Assembly (NCBI GenBank): GCA_903895725.1
Contig: CAITUV010000081.1
Span: 1-49,563, forward strand
Reading direction: 5' to 3'
DNA length: 49,563 bases
From: an uncultured Myxococcales bacterium
Lineage (GTDB): Bacteria; Myxococcota_A; UBA9042; CAIXZC01
Shown here: positions 14,604-24,696 of the stretch, piece by piece
Layout: the number at the start of each line of letters is the position of its first letter
Numbering within the stretch: the stretch's first letter is position 1
Made by a program: the position numbers and the translations under genes
Notes under the pieces: generated by a model
What the model was told of the DNA's origin: nothing
Database searches by the model: none
The model's input: only the letters and a program-made list of their open reading frames with translations

Positions 14604-17600
14604 TCATTTGCACACGCACGGGATCCGCTCCTTTGGATAGTCGTCCGGATAGTTGCACACCCAGGCGGGCGGGGGTCCCTGCTGCGGCGAGATGAGGCAC
14701 CCCGCGTCATCCTTCCCGTCCACGTCCAGGAAGACCGGATTGGTCATCGCGAACGGGAATTGCGGGTAGTAGACCGGGATCTTCGGGAACGTCATGTAGG
14801 ACGGCAGAGCAATCGGCAGCGAGCCGAATACGCTCTGGAACAGGTCGCCGAGGTAGACGGGGGGCAGTTCGAGCGACCCGTAGACCGGGGCCATGGTCCT
14901 TCCCTCCACGCCCATGGCAATCACCACGTACCAGGAGTCCTCCCCGGGGGCCACGTCCAGCTCAGCATCGACGTTCACGATGCCCTCGTTGGGCACGGCG
15001 ATCCGGAAGGCCGGATCCTCGGCCTTGCTGTCGAACAGGTACTCCATCCTGCCGTTGCGCAGCACCTCGACCCGGCTCACGTCGAACCAGTCGGCCGACT
15101 GGACCCGCAGCGACAGCTTGACGGAATTGCGCTGCCCCAGGACAGCCGTCTCTCCCGGGCCCTTGCCGTCGATGGAGAAATCCACCACCGGCCCATAGCT
15201 GATATAGCTGCGCCCGGCCAGTATTGCCTGGGCAAGCTTCGGCAGCGTCACCGCAACCGGGTCGTCCGTATCGCTGCGCACGAAGTTCCGGATGCTTCCA
15301 ATCTCGAAGTTGGCGATCCCGTGGGCATCGGAGCCTCCGACCCCCGGCTTGAACACGCCGAAGCTGAGGAGGCGCAGCCACTCGTCCGACAGCCCCTTGA
15401 TTGCGTCGCAGGGCAACGACTCGGGGTCTCCGCACCAGCCGTTGAGGCATTCCAGGGTTCCCGGGCACGGGGCCTCCTCGCCACAGGGCACCATGCAGAT
15501 GCCCGGCTGGCCGGGGGTCAGGCGGCAGAGGTGAAGCGGCTCGGTGGGGCATCCCTTGTCGTCCTCGCACAGAACGCAGCGGGGAAGCCCGGGATGGTCC
15601 CAGTGGGCATCCTGCTCCTCGGGAGTCCGGGCCAGCATGGAGCGCACGATCTTTCCGCTGGCGGGGATCAGCTCTCCGAAGATCTCCTCCTTGCTCTTGA
15701 GGGCCTGCCCTTCGAGCGCGGTCCGCAGGACGGCATTGTACCGGACCACCTCGGCGTAGCTGGGCATACGCTCCACGTCGAACCGCTTGGAATTGGCGAT
15801 TTCCTGCACGTCCCATGCGGGCGAGAGGTTCTCGGGTGAAAGCAGCGGGGTCGTTGACTGCATGGTCCCCGGCTCGACGTCCAGCGTGAACGGGTTGAGG
15901 TTGAACACATCGAAGTAGCTCGTCATGCCGCCCCGGGGGTGAGCCAGGGTCACGACGGTCTGCTCCGGCGTCAGCGCACTGTGCTCGCGGGCCCATCGGA
16001 AAATCGAATCCGCGGTCATTCCCTCCCACTCGAGCGCACCGTGCGCCGAAAGCTTCTCCTCGTATTTCAGCGGCCAAGCGATGAGATGCGAGACGTCCAG
16101 CGTGCTCATCTCCTCGCCCGACCACGAGGCCACGCTCGGCCACAACCCGAGCTTGCGGATGGTCGGCTCGAGCGCCTGGATGTAGTCGTGATCCGTCGTG
16201 ATCATGACATCGAGCCCGTCGCAAAGGGCCGATTCGAGGCGCTTGTCGTTGGCCACCGAAGCATCCGGGGAGCCGCTGCCGTGGACGTGCTGGTCCATGC
16301 TGATGTGCCCGGTGGTGTCGACCTGCCGGTTCACCCGTGCATCCACGAACTCCGCCTGGGCGGAGAACAGCTCGATTTCCCGTGAGTCGATGGAGTGCTC
16401 GATGCCGTGGGAGAAGATCACGTCGTACCGCCCGGGTGGCAGCAGGATCTCGCCGCTGCCGGACGGCGCCAGCTCCATGGCGACCTTGCGGTCCGAGAGG
16501 TAGCCGTCGCCCAGCTCTTCGAAGAAGTCGCCGGCGAGACGGCCCGGGTTGCACTCGCACACGCCGCTGCGGCAGACCTCGTCCTGATCACAATCGCCGG
16601 CCCCCTTGCAGCCGGCTTTCGGGCGACATTGGAACGAGGCGTCGCAGATCTCATCGTCCGCACAATCCTGCCTTCGGGAGCACTCGGGGAAGCAATGGCC
16701 GATGGTCACGCGGGCGGGAAGCGGCGCGCCGGTCTCGTCCAGGATCCGGTAGGTGAGCCGAGCCGGAGGGGCGACCGGAATGGCCACCTTCACCTTCTCC
16801 GATGCCGCCACGTCCACCCGCAACGGCACCGAGAGCATTCTCCCGGGCCCCCTTGCCACGAGATACCACGTGCCGGGCAGGAGGGGTCCCGCAAAGGACC
16901 CGTCGGGCGTCTTGTCGGTCCCCCGGTCGGTACGGAACTGCGTGGCCACCATCCCTCGTCCGTCGGGAAGCTCCGGGGTTGCGGAGCACACGCGGGCCGC
17001 GTGGGCAAGCTCCTCGTAGGAGGCGAACTGACCGCACCCCTCGACCACGGTACCGCACCGCTTCGGGTCGCACGGATCCTCGATGGCGAACACATCGGCC
17101 CCGGAGAGCGGCTTGAACGTCCTGGCATCCAGCACCTGCCCGTCCACGCGACCGTGCGGGGTCCCCCGGACCTCGTAGATCACGTCATACAGGGAGGCGA
17201 CGTCCCCCTCCCCCACGGCCAGGTATCGGGTGAAGCGGGCAAACGCCAGGTCGTCGCATTCCGCATCGTCATCCGGAGAATGAAGGCAGTTGAGACCGTG
17301 CGTCACCGAGGCGGTCAGCGACTCGGTCGAGAACGGGAACAGGATCTCGCCGTCCTTGGAGAAGTAGCCGTACGACACCCGGTCCGAGAGCCCCGCCATC
17401 ACGTCGAAGGCCAGCGGCTCGAGCAATGCGTTCTTCCCGCGCAGGAACATGAGTCGATACTGGGTCTCGAGCTCGTAGCCGATGCCAGGAACGAAGGTCG
17501 TGGCATTTGCGCCCAGCAGGGCCATGTCTCCCGCCGCGAATCCGGGTTTCTCCGTGATGTCCTTGAGCAGGGGTCCGAGGGTATCCAGCACCTTGGACAT

Positions 17601-18650
17601 GTCGGCACCGACCAGCTCTCCGACGAGGTCGAGCGTGCCCCCGGAGAGCAGGTCGAGAAGGCTCGTGCCGGCGGCCAGCGCCTTCATCTCGCGGATCGTC
17701 GGCACGCACAGTCCGGTGACGGCGTCGCACTGGCCGGCCGCACAGGTCCCCTCGGAAGAGCAGGGCTCGAAGCACCCCCCGAAGAAGGCATCGCACCGGG
17801 CGCTGCCCTCGCACTTGATCCCTTCGCACCAGTCCGGGCAGGTCGGGTCCAGCGAGCAGTCCGGGTCCGCACACCCGACCAGGCCGTCTCCGTCGGCATC
17901 CGTGTCGGCGGAGCACACCTCGTCCGATACCGCTCGGAACGTGGTGACCATGCGCACGAACGCGTCTCCCTCCTCCAGGATGTAGTCGGTGGAGGTGAGC
18001 ACCTGGGTCTTGATGTCCAGAGCGGCATGAAGGTCCAGATCCACCTCGAAGAGTGCCTTGAGGAGCTGCTCCACGGTCGGCAGGTCCATTCCGAGCATCT
18101 TCTCGAGCTGCGCCGGCATCTCCTTGATCTTGTCCATGAGGTTGAGGACGGCCAGGATGCGGTCCCCTCTCCCCACGACCCGCACCACGCCGGTCTTCCC
18201 GTCGGGCGACCGCCAGGACGTGACCCAGCCGTTCTCCGGGTTGGGGGCATTCAGGTTCACCATCGGCAAGATCAGGAAGAACTGGTCGAGCCCCTTTCCT
18301 CCGGCAAACTCCGCCTGGGGCCGGACGAGGTCCACGTCGACCAGTGCGCCTCCCCACAGCGCCGGGCTCGCCCCGTGCCCGGCATCGAGCACGACCGCCC
18401 GGATCCGCGAGTTCTGGAGAAGGAAATCGCCCTCGTCCGCGTACTGGACCGGCCCGCCGCACAGCTCGCCCCGGTTCTCGACGCGTTTGACCGTGACCCC
18501 GCCCGTTTCCTGCTGCGCCGCGCACGACGCCAGCAGCAGGATCGCGGGCAAGAGAGTGACCAGGAGCCCAACGGCCTGCGAAGCGCACAAGGCCGACGCA
18601 AGGGGGGATTTCGCGAGGCCCCGAGCCCCCAAGTCCCAGCCCCGGCTCAC
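14604..18650 (-). CDS. Large PHP-domain (CehA/McbA-like) lipoprotein
   Basis: A 1348-residue lipoprotein with a GTG start and a lipobox at LLLASC (Cys43). Residues about 50-500 form a large unassigned domain interrupted by a Cys-rich insert (about 240-310). Two further Cys-rich inserts follow, at about 650-700 and 1050-1110. A PHP-type metal site is assembled from DQHVHGSGSPD, VMITTDHDY, TLAHPRGG and GGSDAHG. Such enzymes hydrolyse phosphoesters or related bonds; here it would act in the periplasm or on the surface. The start overlaps the porin stop by 4 bp (GTGA), and the symporter gene follows, so porin, hydrolase and symporter look like one uptake operon. The substrate is unknown. Confidence 0.75.
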   Translation of the reverse strand: MSRGWDLGARGLAKSPLASALCASQAVGLLVTLLPAILLLASCAAQQETGGVTVKRVENRGELCGGPVQYADEGDFLLQNSRIRAVVLDAGHGASPALWGGALVDVDLVRPQAEFAGGKGLDQFFLILPMVNLNAPNPENGWVTSWRSPDGKTGVVRVVGRGDRILAVLNLMDKIKEMPAQLEKMLGMDLPTVEQLLKALFEVDLDLHAALDIKTQVLTSTDYILEEGDAFVRMVTTFRAVSDEVCSADTDADGDGLVGCADPDCSLDPTCPDWCEGIKCEGSARCDAFFGGCFEPCSSEGTCAAGQCDAVTGLCVPTIREMKALAAGTSLLDLLSGGTLDLVGELVGADMSKVLDTLGPLLKDITEKPGFAAGDMALLGANATTFVPGIGYELETQYRLMFLRGKNALLEPLAFDVMAGLSDRVSYGYFSKDGEILFPFSTESLTASVTHGLNCLHSPDDDAECDDLAFARFTRYLAVGEGDVASLYDVIYEVRGTPHGRVDGQVLDARTFKPLSGADVFAIEDPCDPKRCGTVVEGCGQFASYEELAHAARVCSATPELPDGRGMVATQFRTDRGTDKTPDGSFAGPLLPGTWYLVARGPGRMLSVPLRVDVAASEKVKVAIPVAPPARLTYRILDETGAPLPARVTIGHCFPECSRRQDCADDEICDASFQCRPKAGCKGAGDCDQDEVCRSGVCECNPGRLAGDFFEELGDGYLSDRKVAMELAPSGSGEILLPPGRYDVIFSHGIEHSIDSREIELFSAQAEFVDARVNRQVDTTGHISMDQHVHGSGSPDASVANDKRLESALCDGLDVMITTDHDYIQALEPTIRKLGLWPSVASWSGEEMSTLDVSHLIAWPLKYEEKLSAHGALEWEGMTADSIFRWAREHSALTPEQTVVTLAHPRGGMTSYFDVFNLNPFTLDVEPGTMQSTTPLLSPENLSPAWDVQEIANSKRFDVERMPSYAEVVRYNAVLRTALEGQALKSKEEIFGELIPASGKIVRSMLARTPEEQDAHWDHPGLPRCVLCEDDKGCPTEPLHLCRLTPGQPGICMVPCGEEAPCPGTLECLNGWCGDPESLPCDAIKGLSDEWLRLLSFGVFKPGVGGSDAHGIANFEIGSIRNFVRSDTDDPVAVTLPKLAQAILAGRSYISYGPVVDFSIDGKGPGETAVLGQRNSVKLSLRVQSADWFDVSRVEVLRNGRMEYLFDSKAEDPAFRIAVPNEGIVNVDAELDVAPGEDSWYVVIAMGVEGRTMAPVYGSLELPPVYLGDLFQSVFGSLPIALPSYMTFPKIPVYYPQFPFAMTNPVFLDVDGKDDAGCLISPQQGPPPAWVCNYPDDYPKERIPCVCK

Positions 18651-19813
18651 AGGTTCACCTGCAACTGCCCGAACAGAATGTCATTGGACTGCTCAGGGCC
18701 GTTCCACTCATCCCGGTGGATGTAGTTGACCTGAACTTTGACGAGCCCGTCGAGGAGGAACAGGTTGGCCCCTCCCGTGGCCAGCCAGAGGTCGGTGGCA
18801 TCCGGCATTTCCCGACGGTCATCGTACCACTCGTACCGGGCCGCCAGCTCGAGCCAGCCCGGAATCACGAAGTAGCCGGCCTGGGCGAACCAGCCCAGCC
18901 GCTGGACCGTCTCGGGAAGCGTCGGCGGCATGGCCGGATCGTCCGCAGGCTCACGCCGATCCCACAGCACCTCACCGAGCAGCGACAGCCCCTTCCACTT
19001 GAGCCGGATGTCGCCGCCAGCGGCCCACGTCTCGATGCTCGAGTCGTTGTTGTAGTATCCCCCGCCCCCCAGCGAAATGCCGAAGGGGGAGCGCTCCAGG
19101 TCCGATTCGCCTGCGGCCACGGGCCCCACCGGCGACACCTGGAGCCGACCCGCGTAGAGCAGCCCCTCTCCCCGATCGGCCTTGGTCAGCCCGGGCCCGC
19201 CGTTGTACACGCCGGCCCCATACTCGAGAATCCCGCCCAGGACATTGCCGAACAACGAGGCCCCGAGCTGACCGGGCGGTGCCATCTGCGCCACCGTGAC
19301 GGGCCGCTCGATCATCTGCAGGAGGGCCGACGACGTCATGGACCCCTTGGAGAACGGCAGCGGGGCCGTTCCCACCGCTGCGCCCAGCCAGCGCCATGGC
19401 TTGAGCACGATGTTCGCGGTCTGGACCGTGTTCCCGCCGGCGTCCTGCTCGTACAGGTCGAGCACCAGGTTCAACGATACCCACTCGTGGGCCGTGCCGT
19501 GAAAGCCCACGCGTCCCCGGCGGAGCCGGAATCCCTCCGTCGTGGCGGGATCCCAGTTCTCGATGAGGCAGTCGTCCTGGGTGAAGAACGCGGCCTGCAC
19601 CTGGGTATTGAGATTCACCGACAGGGCATAGTCGCCGCTCGAAATCTTGAGCGTCTCATGCCCGGCCCTCGGGTGCTCGTAAAGCTCCTCGATGGTGGAC
19701 TTGGCGTCGGCCGATGGCTCCGCCCACTCCGTCGGCTCTTCCTGCGCGATCACGGCCCGCCCGCCGCACAGGAGCGCGGCAACGGCAAACAGTCCCGGAA
19801 AGGCTCTCCTCAT
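18647..19813 (-). CDS. Outer-membrane porin, phosphate-selective OprO/OprP-like
   Basis: A 388-residue protein starting MRRAFP, with signal peptide AVAALLCGGRAVIAQ and an AGGAGGAC ribosome-binding site just upstream. The rest alternates short amphipathic strands (FRLRRGRVGFHGTAHEWVSL, LGWFAQAGYFVIPGWLELAARYE) and ends in a typical barrel strand with a terminal hydrophobic residue. The pattern matches the phosphate-selective porin O/P group, though that family name covers porins of varied selectivity. It is 14 bp downstream of the giant Cys-repeat lipoprotein and overlaps the PHP lipoprotein by 4 bp. With PiT and DUF47 genes upstream, import of phosphate or a phosphate ester is a reasonable hypothesis. 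Confidence 0.78.
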   Translation of the reverse strand: MRRAFPGLFAVAALLCGGRAVIAQEEPTEWAEPSADAKSTIEELYEHPRAGHETLKISSGDYALSVNLNTQVQAAFFTQDDCLIENWDPATTEGFRLRRGRVGFHGTAHEWVSLNLVLDLYEQDAGGNTVQTANIVLKPWRWLGAAVGTAPLPFSKGSMTSSALLQMIERPVTVAQMAPPGQLGASLFGNVLGGILEYGAGVYNGGPGLTKADRGEGLLYAGRLQVSPVGPVAAGESDLERSPFGISLGGGGYYNNDSSIETWAAGGDIRLKWKGLSLLGEVLWDRREPADDPAMPPTLPETVQRLGWFAQAGYFVIPGWLELAARYEWYDDRREMPDATDLWLATGGANLFLLDGLVKVQVNYIHRDEWNGPEQSNDILFGQLQVNL

Positions 19814-19827
19814 TGGTCGTCCTCCTC

Positions 19828-22800
19828 CTAGTCCACGTACCCGACCATGCACGAGCGCTGACTGGAGCGTGCATAGGCGCCAAGGTTGTCGTACGAGAAG
19901 CTCGTCCCGCTGCCCGTGATCCATTCGTACGTGTTGCACATGTGGACGCTGTTGACCCAGTAGTTGTCGGCCGACTGACCGATCGTGTAGGGCGTGATGA
20001 TCATGGCACCGGCATTGCCCGCCAGCGTCTGGCACTCGTCATAGTACTTGGTGCCGAAGTCCTGGTAGTGCCAGGTCATGCCGTCGTAGACGACGGTGTT
20101 GGCCAGCGGCGAGTTGTTGGTCGTGGCATGCGGGTCACGGGCCAGGATGCAGCTCTGCTGCGAGCTGATATCGGCCTGCTGGTAGTTGGACCACTTCCCG
20201 GTCATGGCGTTGTTTCCCTTGCGGTGGGAGCCCCAGCCCACGCTCACCGTGTAGTCCTGTGCGGCCATCATGGCCCCCCGCTTGGAGGCCGCTATGACGC
20301 ACTCCTTCCAGGTCATGCTGCCCGCATTGAGCCACTTGATCGCATGTCCGTTGTTGTAGGAGCAGCCGTCTGCAGTCGCTGTCGGAGTGAAGGTCACGGT
20401 GTTGTGGATGCTCTTGCAGGTGCAGTCGGCCTGGCAGTTCCCGGGGCAGGTGGGGGCGTCGGTCTTGTCGCACGCCTCGCCCCCCTCCTTCACGCCGTTG
20501 CCGCAGCAGGGAGCGATGGGGGTGTAGACACAGCCGGTCTGGGGTGCGCACGAGTCCGTCGTGCAGGCCTCGCCGTCGTTGCACGTGAGAGCCGGCCCGG
20601 GTTTGCAGGTTCCGGAGGCGCACACGTCGCTCAGGGTACAGGCATTGCCGTCGTTGCACGGAACGGTGTTGTTCGCGTACTTGCACCCGGTGGCGGGGTC
20701 GCACGAGTCGTCCGTGCAGAGGTTGCCGTCGGTGCAGGCGAGCGCCGGCCCCCCTTTGCAGCTTCCGGAGGCACACGCATCATCCGTCGTGCACGAGTTG
20801 CCGTCGTTGCACGGAGCCGTGTTGGGCGTGTACTTGCATCCGGTTGCGGGGTCGCACGAGTCGTCCGTGCACACGTTGCCGTCGGTGCAGACGGGCGCCG
20901 GTCCTCCCTTGCAGCTTCCGGCCGCACAGGTGTCGCCCGTCGTGCACGCGCTCCCGTCGTTGCAGGCCGCAGCGTTCGGAGTGTGGGCGCATCCGGCCTT
21001 CGGGTCGCACGAGTCGTCCGTGCACACGTTGCCGTCGTCGCACGACAGCGTGTTGCTGCCCATGCACTTGCCGCCGGAGCACGCGTCCAGCAGGGTGCAG
21101 GCGTTCCCGTCGTTGCAGGGGGCCGTGTTCGGTTCGTGCACACACCCCTTGTCCGGGTCGCACGAGTCGTCGGTGCAGGGGTTGGCGTCGTCGCAGATCA
21201 CAGGCTTGCCAACGCACCACCCGTTCTTGCACACATCCCCGACCGAGCACAGGCTGCCGTCGTTGCAGGCTGCGGTGTTGGGAGTGTGCACGCACCCCTT
21301 CGTCTTGTCGCACGAGTCGTCCGTGCACGTGTTCCCGTCGTCGCAGGTGAGTGCCGGACCTCCCTTGCAGGCGCCGTTCTCGCACTTGTCACCCGTAGTG
21401 CACAGGTTCCCGTCGTCGCACGGTGCCGTGCTCATGGTGAACACGCATCCCTTGTCCGGGGCGCACGTGTCGGCGGTGCAGAGGTTGGAATCGTCGCAGG
21501 AGACGGCGCCGGCCGTCACACAGGCCCCCCCCTTGCACTGGTCGCCCATGGTACACGCGTTGTTGTCGGTACAGGCGGCCGCATTGGCGGCATGCAGACA
21601 TCCCTTCTTCGCGTCGCACGAATCATCGGTGCAGACATTGCCGTCGTTGCAGTCCGCCGCCGGTCCCGCCTTGCAGATGCCCAGGCTGCACGCATCGCCG
21701 ACGGTACACGCATCGCCGTCGCTGCAGGCGATGGAATTGGCCGTGTGCACGCACCCTTGCGCAGAGTCGCACGAGTCGTCGGTACATACGTTGCCGTCGT
21801 TGCAGGCGAGGACCCCCTTGCCGGCACACATTCCGGCGACGCACACGTCCCCCGTCGTGCAGGCATTCCCGTCGTTGCAGGGCAGGATGTTCGCCTTGTG
21901 CACGCATCCCGTCGCCGGGTTGCACGAATCGTCGGTGCACGGGTTTGCGTCGTCGCAATCCAGGAAGCCGGGCGCTGCGCACGCTCCGCCGCTGCAGATA
22001 TCCCCCGTCGTACACGCGTTGGCATCGTTGCACAGGGCGCTGTTGGGGGCGTGCTGGCAGCCGATCTCGGAGGCGCATGAGTCGTCGGTGCAGAGATTCC
22101 CGTCGTTGCAGTTGACGGCGGTCCCTCCGGAGCAGACTCCCGCCTGGCACGAGCTTCCCGCAGTGCAGGCGTTGCCGTCCTCGCAGAACAGGCCGTTGTT
22201 GGCCGGCTCGAACGAGCAGTCTCCGGACTTGGGATGGCAGGACGGCTTCAGACACGAGGCGTTGACGCCGGCCGGTCCCGGGCAGTTGATCACGGTGGCA
22301 GGGTTCACGACGCACTTGTTGGGAATCGTGCTCTTGTCGCACACCAGGGTCCCATTGCAGACGTTCCCGTCCTCCAGGGCGACGCAGTCCGAGTCCTTCT
22401 GGCAGTCGCATGGGAGAGCCACACCGGCGCACTTTCCCAACTGGCATGCGTCGGCCGCTGTGCACGGGTCGCCGTCGTCGCACGATGCGTTGTTGAAGCC
22501 GTAGGAGCATCCCCCGGTCGGTGCGCAGGTGTCGGTCGTGCACGGGTTGCCGTCATCGCAGTTGATGAGCGTCCCCACGCACTGCCCCGCATCGCAGTGG
22601 TCGGCCAGCGTGCACACGTTGCCATCATTGCAGTCCACGCCGGACAGTGGCGTGTTCACACACCCTGACTTCGGGTCGCACGTGTCGGTCGTGCAGGGAT
22701 TCCCATCGTCGCACAGCCCCACGTCGGTCGTCCCGTCGCAGTCGTCATCCACCCCGTTGCAGCTCTCCTCGGCCGGCACCGGAGCGCTGCATGCCTGGAG

Positions 22801-23538
22801 CCCGTCGGCCACGCACGCCCGCTTGCCGGTGCACTTGCCGAAGTCGTTTTCCACGTAGCAGGTCGTCGAGAGCCCCAGGGCCTTGGCCAGGGTCGAGCAC
22901 GCACACACGCCCTGCTCCGCCATGCACTGCTTGACTCCCACCCCCTCCGCGGTGAGTGCATCCTTGCACACGTAGCCCATGGGACAGGGACCCTGGGAGC
23001 AATCCGCTCCGCAGAACCTCCCCTGCGGCCCGTAGTCGATGCACGCATCCTGGGTTCCGGCCTCGGACTTGCAGTCCTGCGTGGCGCTGCACGGCTTGCA
23101 CAGCGTCGTGTAGGGCGACAGGCACACGTAGGTCAGGTCCGGGCCGCCTGCGTCGAACGGCTCGCACAGGAAGCCCTCAGGGCACTCTTCCACGCACCCC
23201 TGGCTGCACACCTTGTTGCCCATGTGCTCGATGCAGGCGCCGGAGAGGCAGTCACCGTTGCCCTCACAGGGGTCCAGAAAGCACCCTTGCCCCGGCTTGC
23301 AGCTCTGGCCGTCGTCCTCGATGAGGTCCACGGCAGCGTCGGTCCACACGTCCCACTGATCGGGCGGAGAGGGCAGCTCGGCGGCCAGATCCGGAGCCGA
23401 TTGATCCGGCTCGGAGCCGGTCACGTCCGAAGCATCGTCGCGGGCATCCGTGGAGATCAGCGTTCCCCCGCCGGAGCACCCCGCAATGGCAAGCAAGAGA
23501 GCGGATGCGGACAACCTGGCCACCGGGAAAACGCGCAT
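19828..23538 (-). CDS. Giant Cys-rich tandem-repeat lipoprotein
   Basis: A 1236-residue predicted lipoprotein. It starts MRVFPVARLS and has lipobox LLLAIAGC. After an acidic linker and a Cys-rich region (about 100-260), it carries a MopE-like VDDDCDGTTD segment. A long array follows, alternating C-DGN-CT-GD-C--G-C-GG and C-DGN-CT-DSCD---GC units; about 13 of the second type are seen. The last 180 residues form a unique domain beginning at HNTVTFTPTATADGC, with paired Cys residues (QQSCILARDP, SQRSCMVGYVD). The array is probably a rigid disulfide-bonded stalk that presents the C-terminal domain outside the cell; function is unknown. It is first in a run with the porin, PHP lipoprotein and symporter. 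An in-frame open stretch upstream lacks protein-like composition, so the signal-peptide Met was chosen. Confidence 0.78.
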   Translation of the reverse strand: MRVFPVARLSASALLLAIAGCSGGGTLISTDARDDASDVTGSEPDQSAPDLAAELPSPPDQWDVWTDAAVDLIEDDGQSCKPGQGCFLDPCEGNGDCLSGACIEHMGNKVCSQGCVEECPEGFLCEPFDAGGPDLTYVCLSPYTTLCKPCSATQDCKSEAGTQDACIDYGPQGRFCGADCSQGPCPMGYVCKDALTAEGVGVKQCMAEQGVCACSTLAKALGLSTTCYVENDFGKCTGKRACVADGLQACSAPVPAEESCNGVDDDCDGTTDVGLCDDGNPCTTDTCDPKSGCVNTPLSGVDCNDGNVCTLADHCDAGQCVGTLINCDDGNPCTTDTCAPTGGCSYGFNNASCDDGDPCTAADACQLGKCAGVALPCDCQKDSDCVALEDGNVCNGTLVCDKSTIPNKCVVNPATVINCPGPAGVNASCLKPSCHPKSGDCSFEPANNGLFCEDGNACTAGSSCQAGVCSGGTAVNCNDGNLCTDDSCASEIGCQHAPNSALCNDANACTTGDICSGGACAAPGFLDCDDANPCTDDSCNPATGCVHKANILPCNDGNACTTGDVCVAGMCAGKGVLACNDGNVCTDDSCDSAQGCVHTANSIACSDGDACTVGDACSLGICKAGPAADCNDGNVCTDDSCDAKKGCLHAANAAACTDNNACTMGDQCKGGACVTAGAVSCDDSNLCTADTCAPDKGCVFTMSTAPCDDGNLCTTGDKCENGACKGGPALTCDDGNTCTDDSCDKTKGCVHTPNTAACNDGSLCSVGDVCKNGWCVGKPVICDDANPCTDDSCDPDKGCVHEPNTAPCNDGNACTLLDACSGGKCMGSNTLSCDDGNVCTDDSCDPKAGCAHTPNAAACNDGSACTTGDTCAAGSCKGGPAPVCTDGNVCTDDSCDPATGCKYTPNTAPCNDGNSCTTDDACASGSCKGGPALACTDGNLCTDDSCDPATGCKYANNTVPCNDGNACTLSDVCASGTCKPGPALTCNDGEACTTDSCAPQTGCVYTPIAPCCGNGVKEGGEACDKTDAPTCPGNCQADCTCKSIHNTVTFTPTATADGCSYNNGHAIKWLNAGSMTWKECVIAASKRGAMMAAQDYTVSVGWGSHRKGNNAMTGKWSNYQQADISSQQSCILARDPHATTNNSPLANTVVYDGMTWHYQDFGTKYYDECQTLAGNAGAMIITPYTIGQSADNYWVNSVHMCNTYEWITGSGTSFSYDNLGAYARSSQRSCMVGYVD
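20505..22720. repeat. Degenerate coding tandem repeats (about 130-bp period)
   Basis: The DNA under the Cys-repeat stalk consists of diverged copies of a roughly 44-codon double module. Conserved patches on the plus strand include GTCGCACGAGTCGTCCGTGC and GTTGCCGTCGTTGCA. The repeats keep all six frames fairly open and create long spurious plus-strand frames. Confidence 0.8.
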
Positions 23539-23571
23539 GGAAACCCTCCATCTCAGGCGAGAGAATACACG

Positions 23572-23589
23572 GGACTCGGCCGGGAGTCC
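23572..23589. promoter_or_regulatory. Inverted repeat between PiT and the giant lipoprotein gene
   Basis: GGACTC and GAGTCC are separated by 6 bp (GGCCGG). It lies downstream of the PiT stop and upstream of the lipoprotein start. It could be a weak transcription-attenuating hairpin or an operator; no T-run follows. Confidence 0.3.
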
Positions 23590-23609
23590 ACGCACAGGTG
23601 GCGTGCGCG

Positions 23610-24638
23610 CTAGCCGGCGATCAGTTTGTACAGGTAGAACGTCAAAGCGCCACCCGCCGCAGAAACGGGGATGGTGAAGATCCAGGCCCAGAGGATGTGG
23701 CTCGCCACGCCCCACCGGACGGCCCGCACGTTGGTGACCATGCCAACTCCAGCGATGCTTCCCGTGATCGTGTGTGTGGTGCTGACCGGAATGCCGAGGA
23801 ACGAAGCGATGCCGATGCTCATGGCACCGCCCGTCTCCGCGCAGAATGCGTTGAGCGGGCGCAGCTTGGTGAGCTTCATCCCCATGGTCCGAATCACGGC
23901 CTGCCCTCCGGCCAGCGTCCCCAGTGCGATTGCCGCATTGCAGGTGATGATGACCCACGTCGGGACGTAGAACTCCCCTCGGCTGGTATCATAGATCCAG
24001 GAGGGCATCGAGTGGTCCAGGTTCGCGGCGGCAAACAGGAGCATGGCGATGATTCCCATCGTCTTCTGCGCATCGTTGAGGCCGTGCCCCAGGGAGTAGG
24101 CGGCTGCGGAAAAGAGCTGGAGCTTCTTCGAGGCCGATTCCACCGTCTTGCGCTTCCACTTCCTCACCACCCAGAAGGTCGCCAGCATGAGGCCGGTGGA
24201 GAAAATCATTCCGACGATCGGTGAGACCACGATGAACGCAGCCACCTTGATGAGCCCGGTTCCCACCAGAGCACTGGTCCCGGCCTCCACCATCGCGGCC
24301 CCGGCCAACCCCCCGATGAGCGCATGGGATACGCTGATGGGCAGCCCCAGGTGCGTGCAGACGTGAGTCCACACGATGGCCCCGACCAGTGCGCACACCA
24401 CGAGCTCGGGAGTCACGATGGACGGGTCCACGACCCCCTTGCCGATGGTCGTGGCAACCTTCACCTCGACCAGGAACACCGCTGCAAAATTGAAGAACGC
24501 GGCCCAGGCCACTGCCCACTTCGGAGACAGGACGCGCGTCGACACCACCGTCGCAATGGAGTTGGCCGCATCGTTCATCCCGTTGAGGAAGTCGAACACA
24601 AGTGCCAGCAGAACTCCTACAATCACGATGGTCGACAT
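23610..24638 (-). CDS. PiT-family inorganic phosphate transporter
   Basis: A 342-residue membrane protein with about 9-10 helices. It carries both PiT signature repeats: FDFLNGMNDAANSIATVVST near the N-terminus and YSLGHGLNDAQKTMGI near residue 200. PiT proteins import metal-phosphate complexes using the proton or sodium gradient. The gene follows the DUF47/PhoU-like gene by 58 bp, the standard arrangement for low-affinity phosphate uptake. The start has GAGGTCG just upstream. The gene symbol pit is likely but was not assigned because paralogues are common. Confidence 0.93.
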   Translation of the reverse strand: MSTIVIVGVLLALVFDFLNGMNDAANSIATVVSTRVLSPKWAVAWAAFFNFAAVFLVEVKVATTIGKGVVDPSIVTPELVVCALVGAIVWTHVCTHLGLPISVSHALIGGLAGAAMVEAGTSALVGTGLIKVAAFIVVSPIVGMIFSTGLMLATFWVVRKWKRKTVESASKKLQLFSAAAYSLGHGLNDAQKTMGIIAMLLFAAANLDHSMPSWIYDTSRGEFYVPTWVIITCNAAIALGTLAGGQAVIRTMGMKLTKLRPLNAFCAETGGAMSIGIASFLGIPVSTTHTITGSIAGVGMVTNVRAVRWGVASHILWAWIFTIPVSAAGGALTFYLYKLIAG

Positions 24639-24696
24639 TCTTCGACCTCACCCGATGGCGCACGGTTCTGCATCGTTCGACTCCAGGAGCTCCCCG

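Noticed and set aside
16395..18725. Plus-strand frame of 776 codons
   Set aside because: It is antisense to the PHP-domain lipoprotein and has no recognisable motif.
19714..22080. Long plus-strand open frame of 788 codons opposite the Cys-repeat gene
   Set aside because: It is a shadow of the repeated high-GC minus-strand gene; its Val/Ala/Arg/Gly composition is artefactual and no ribosome-binding site or domain is seen.
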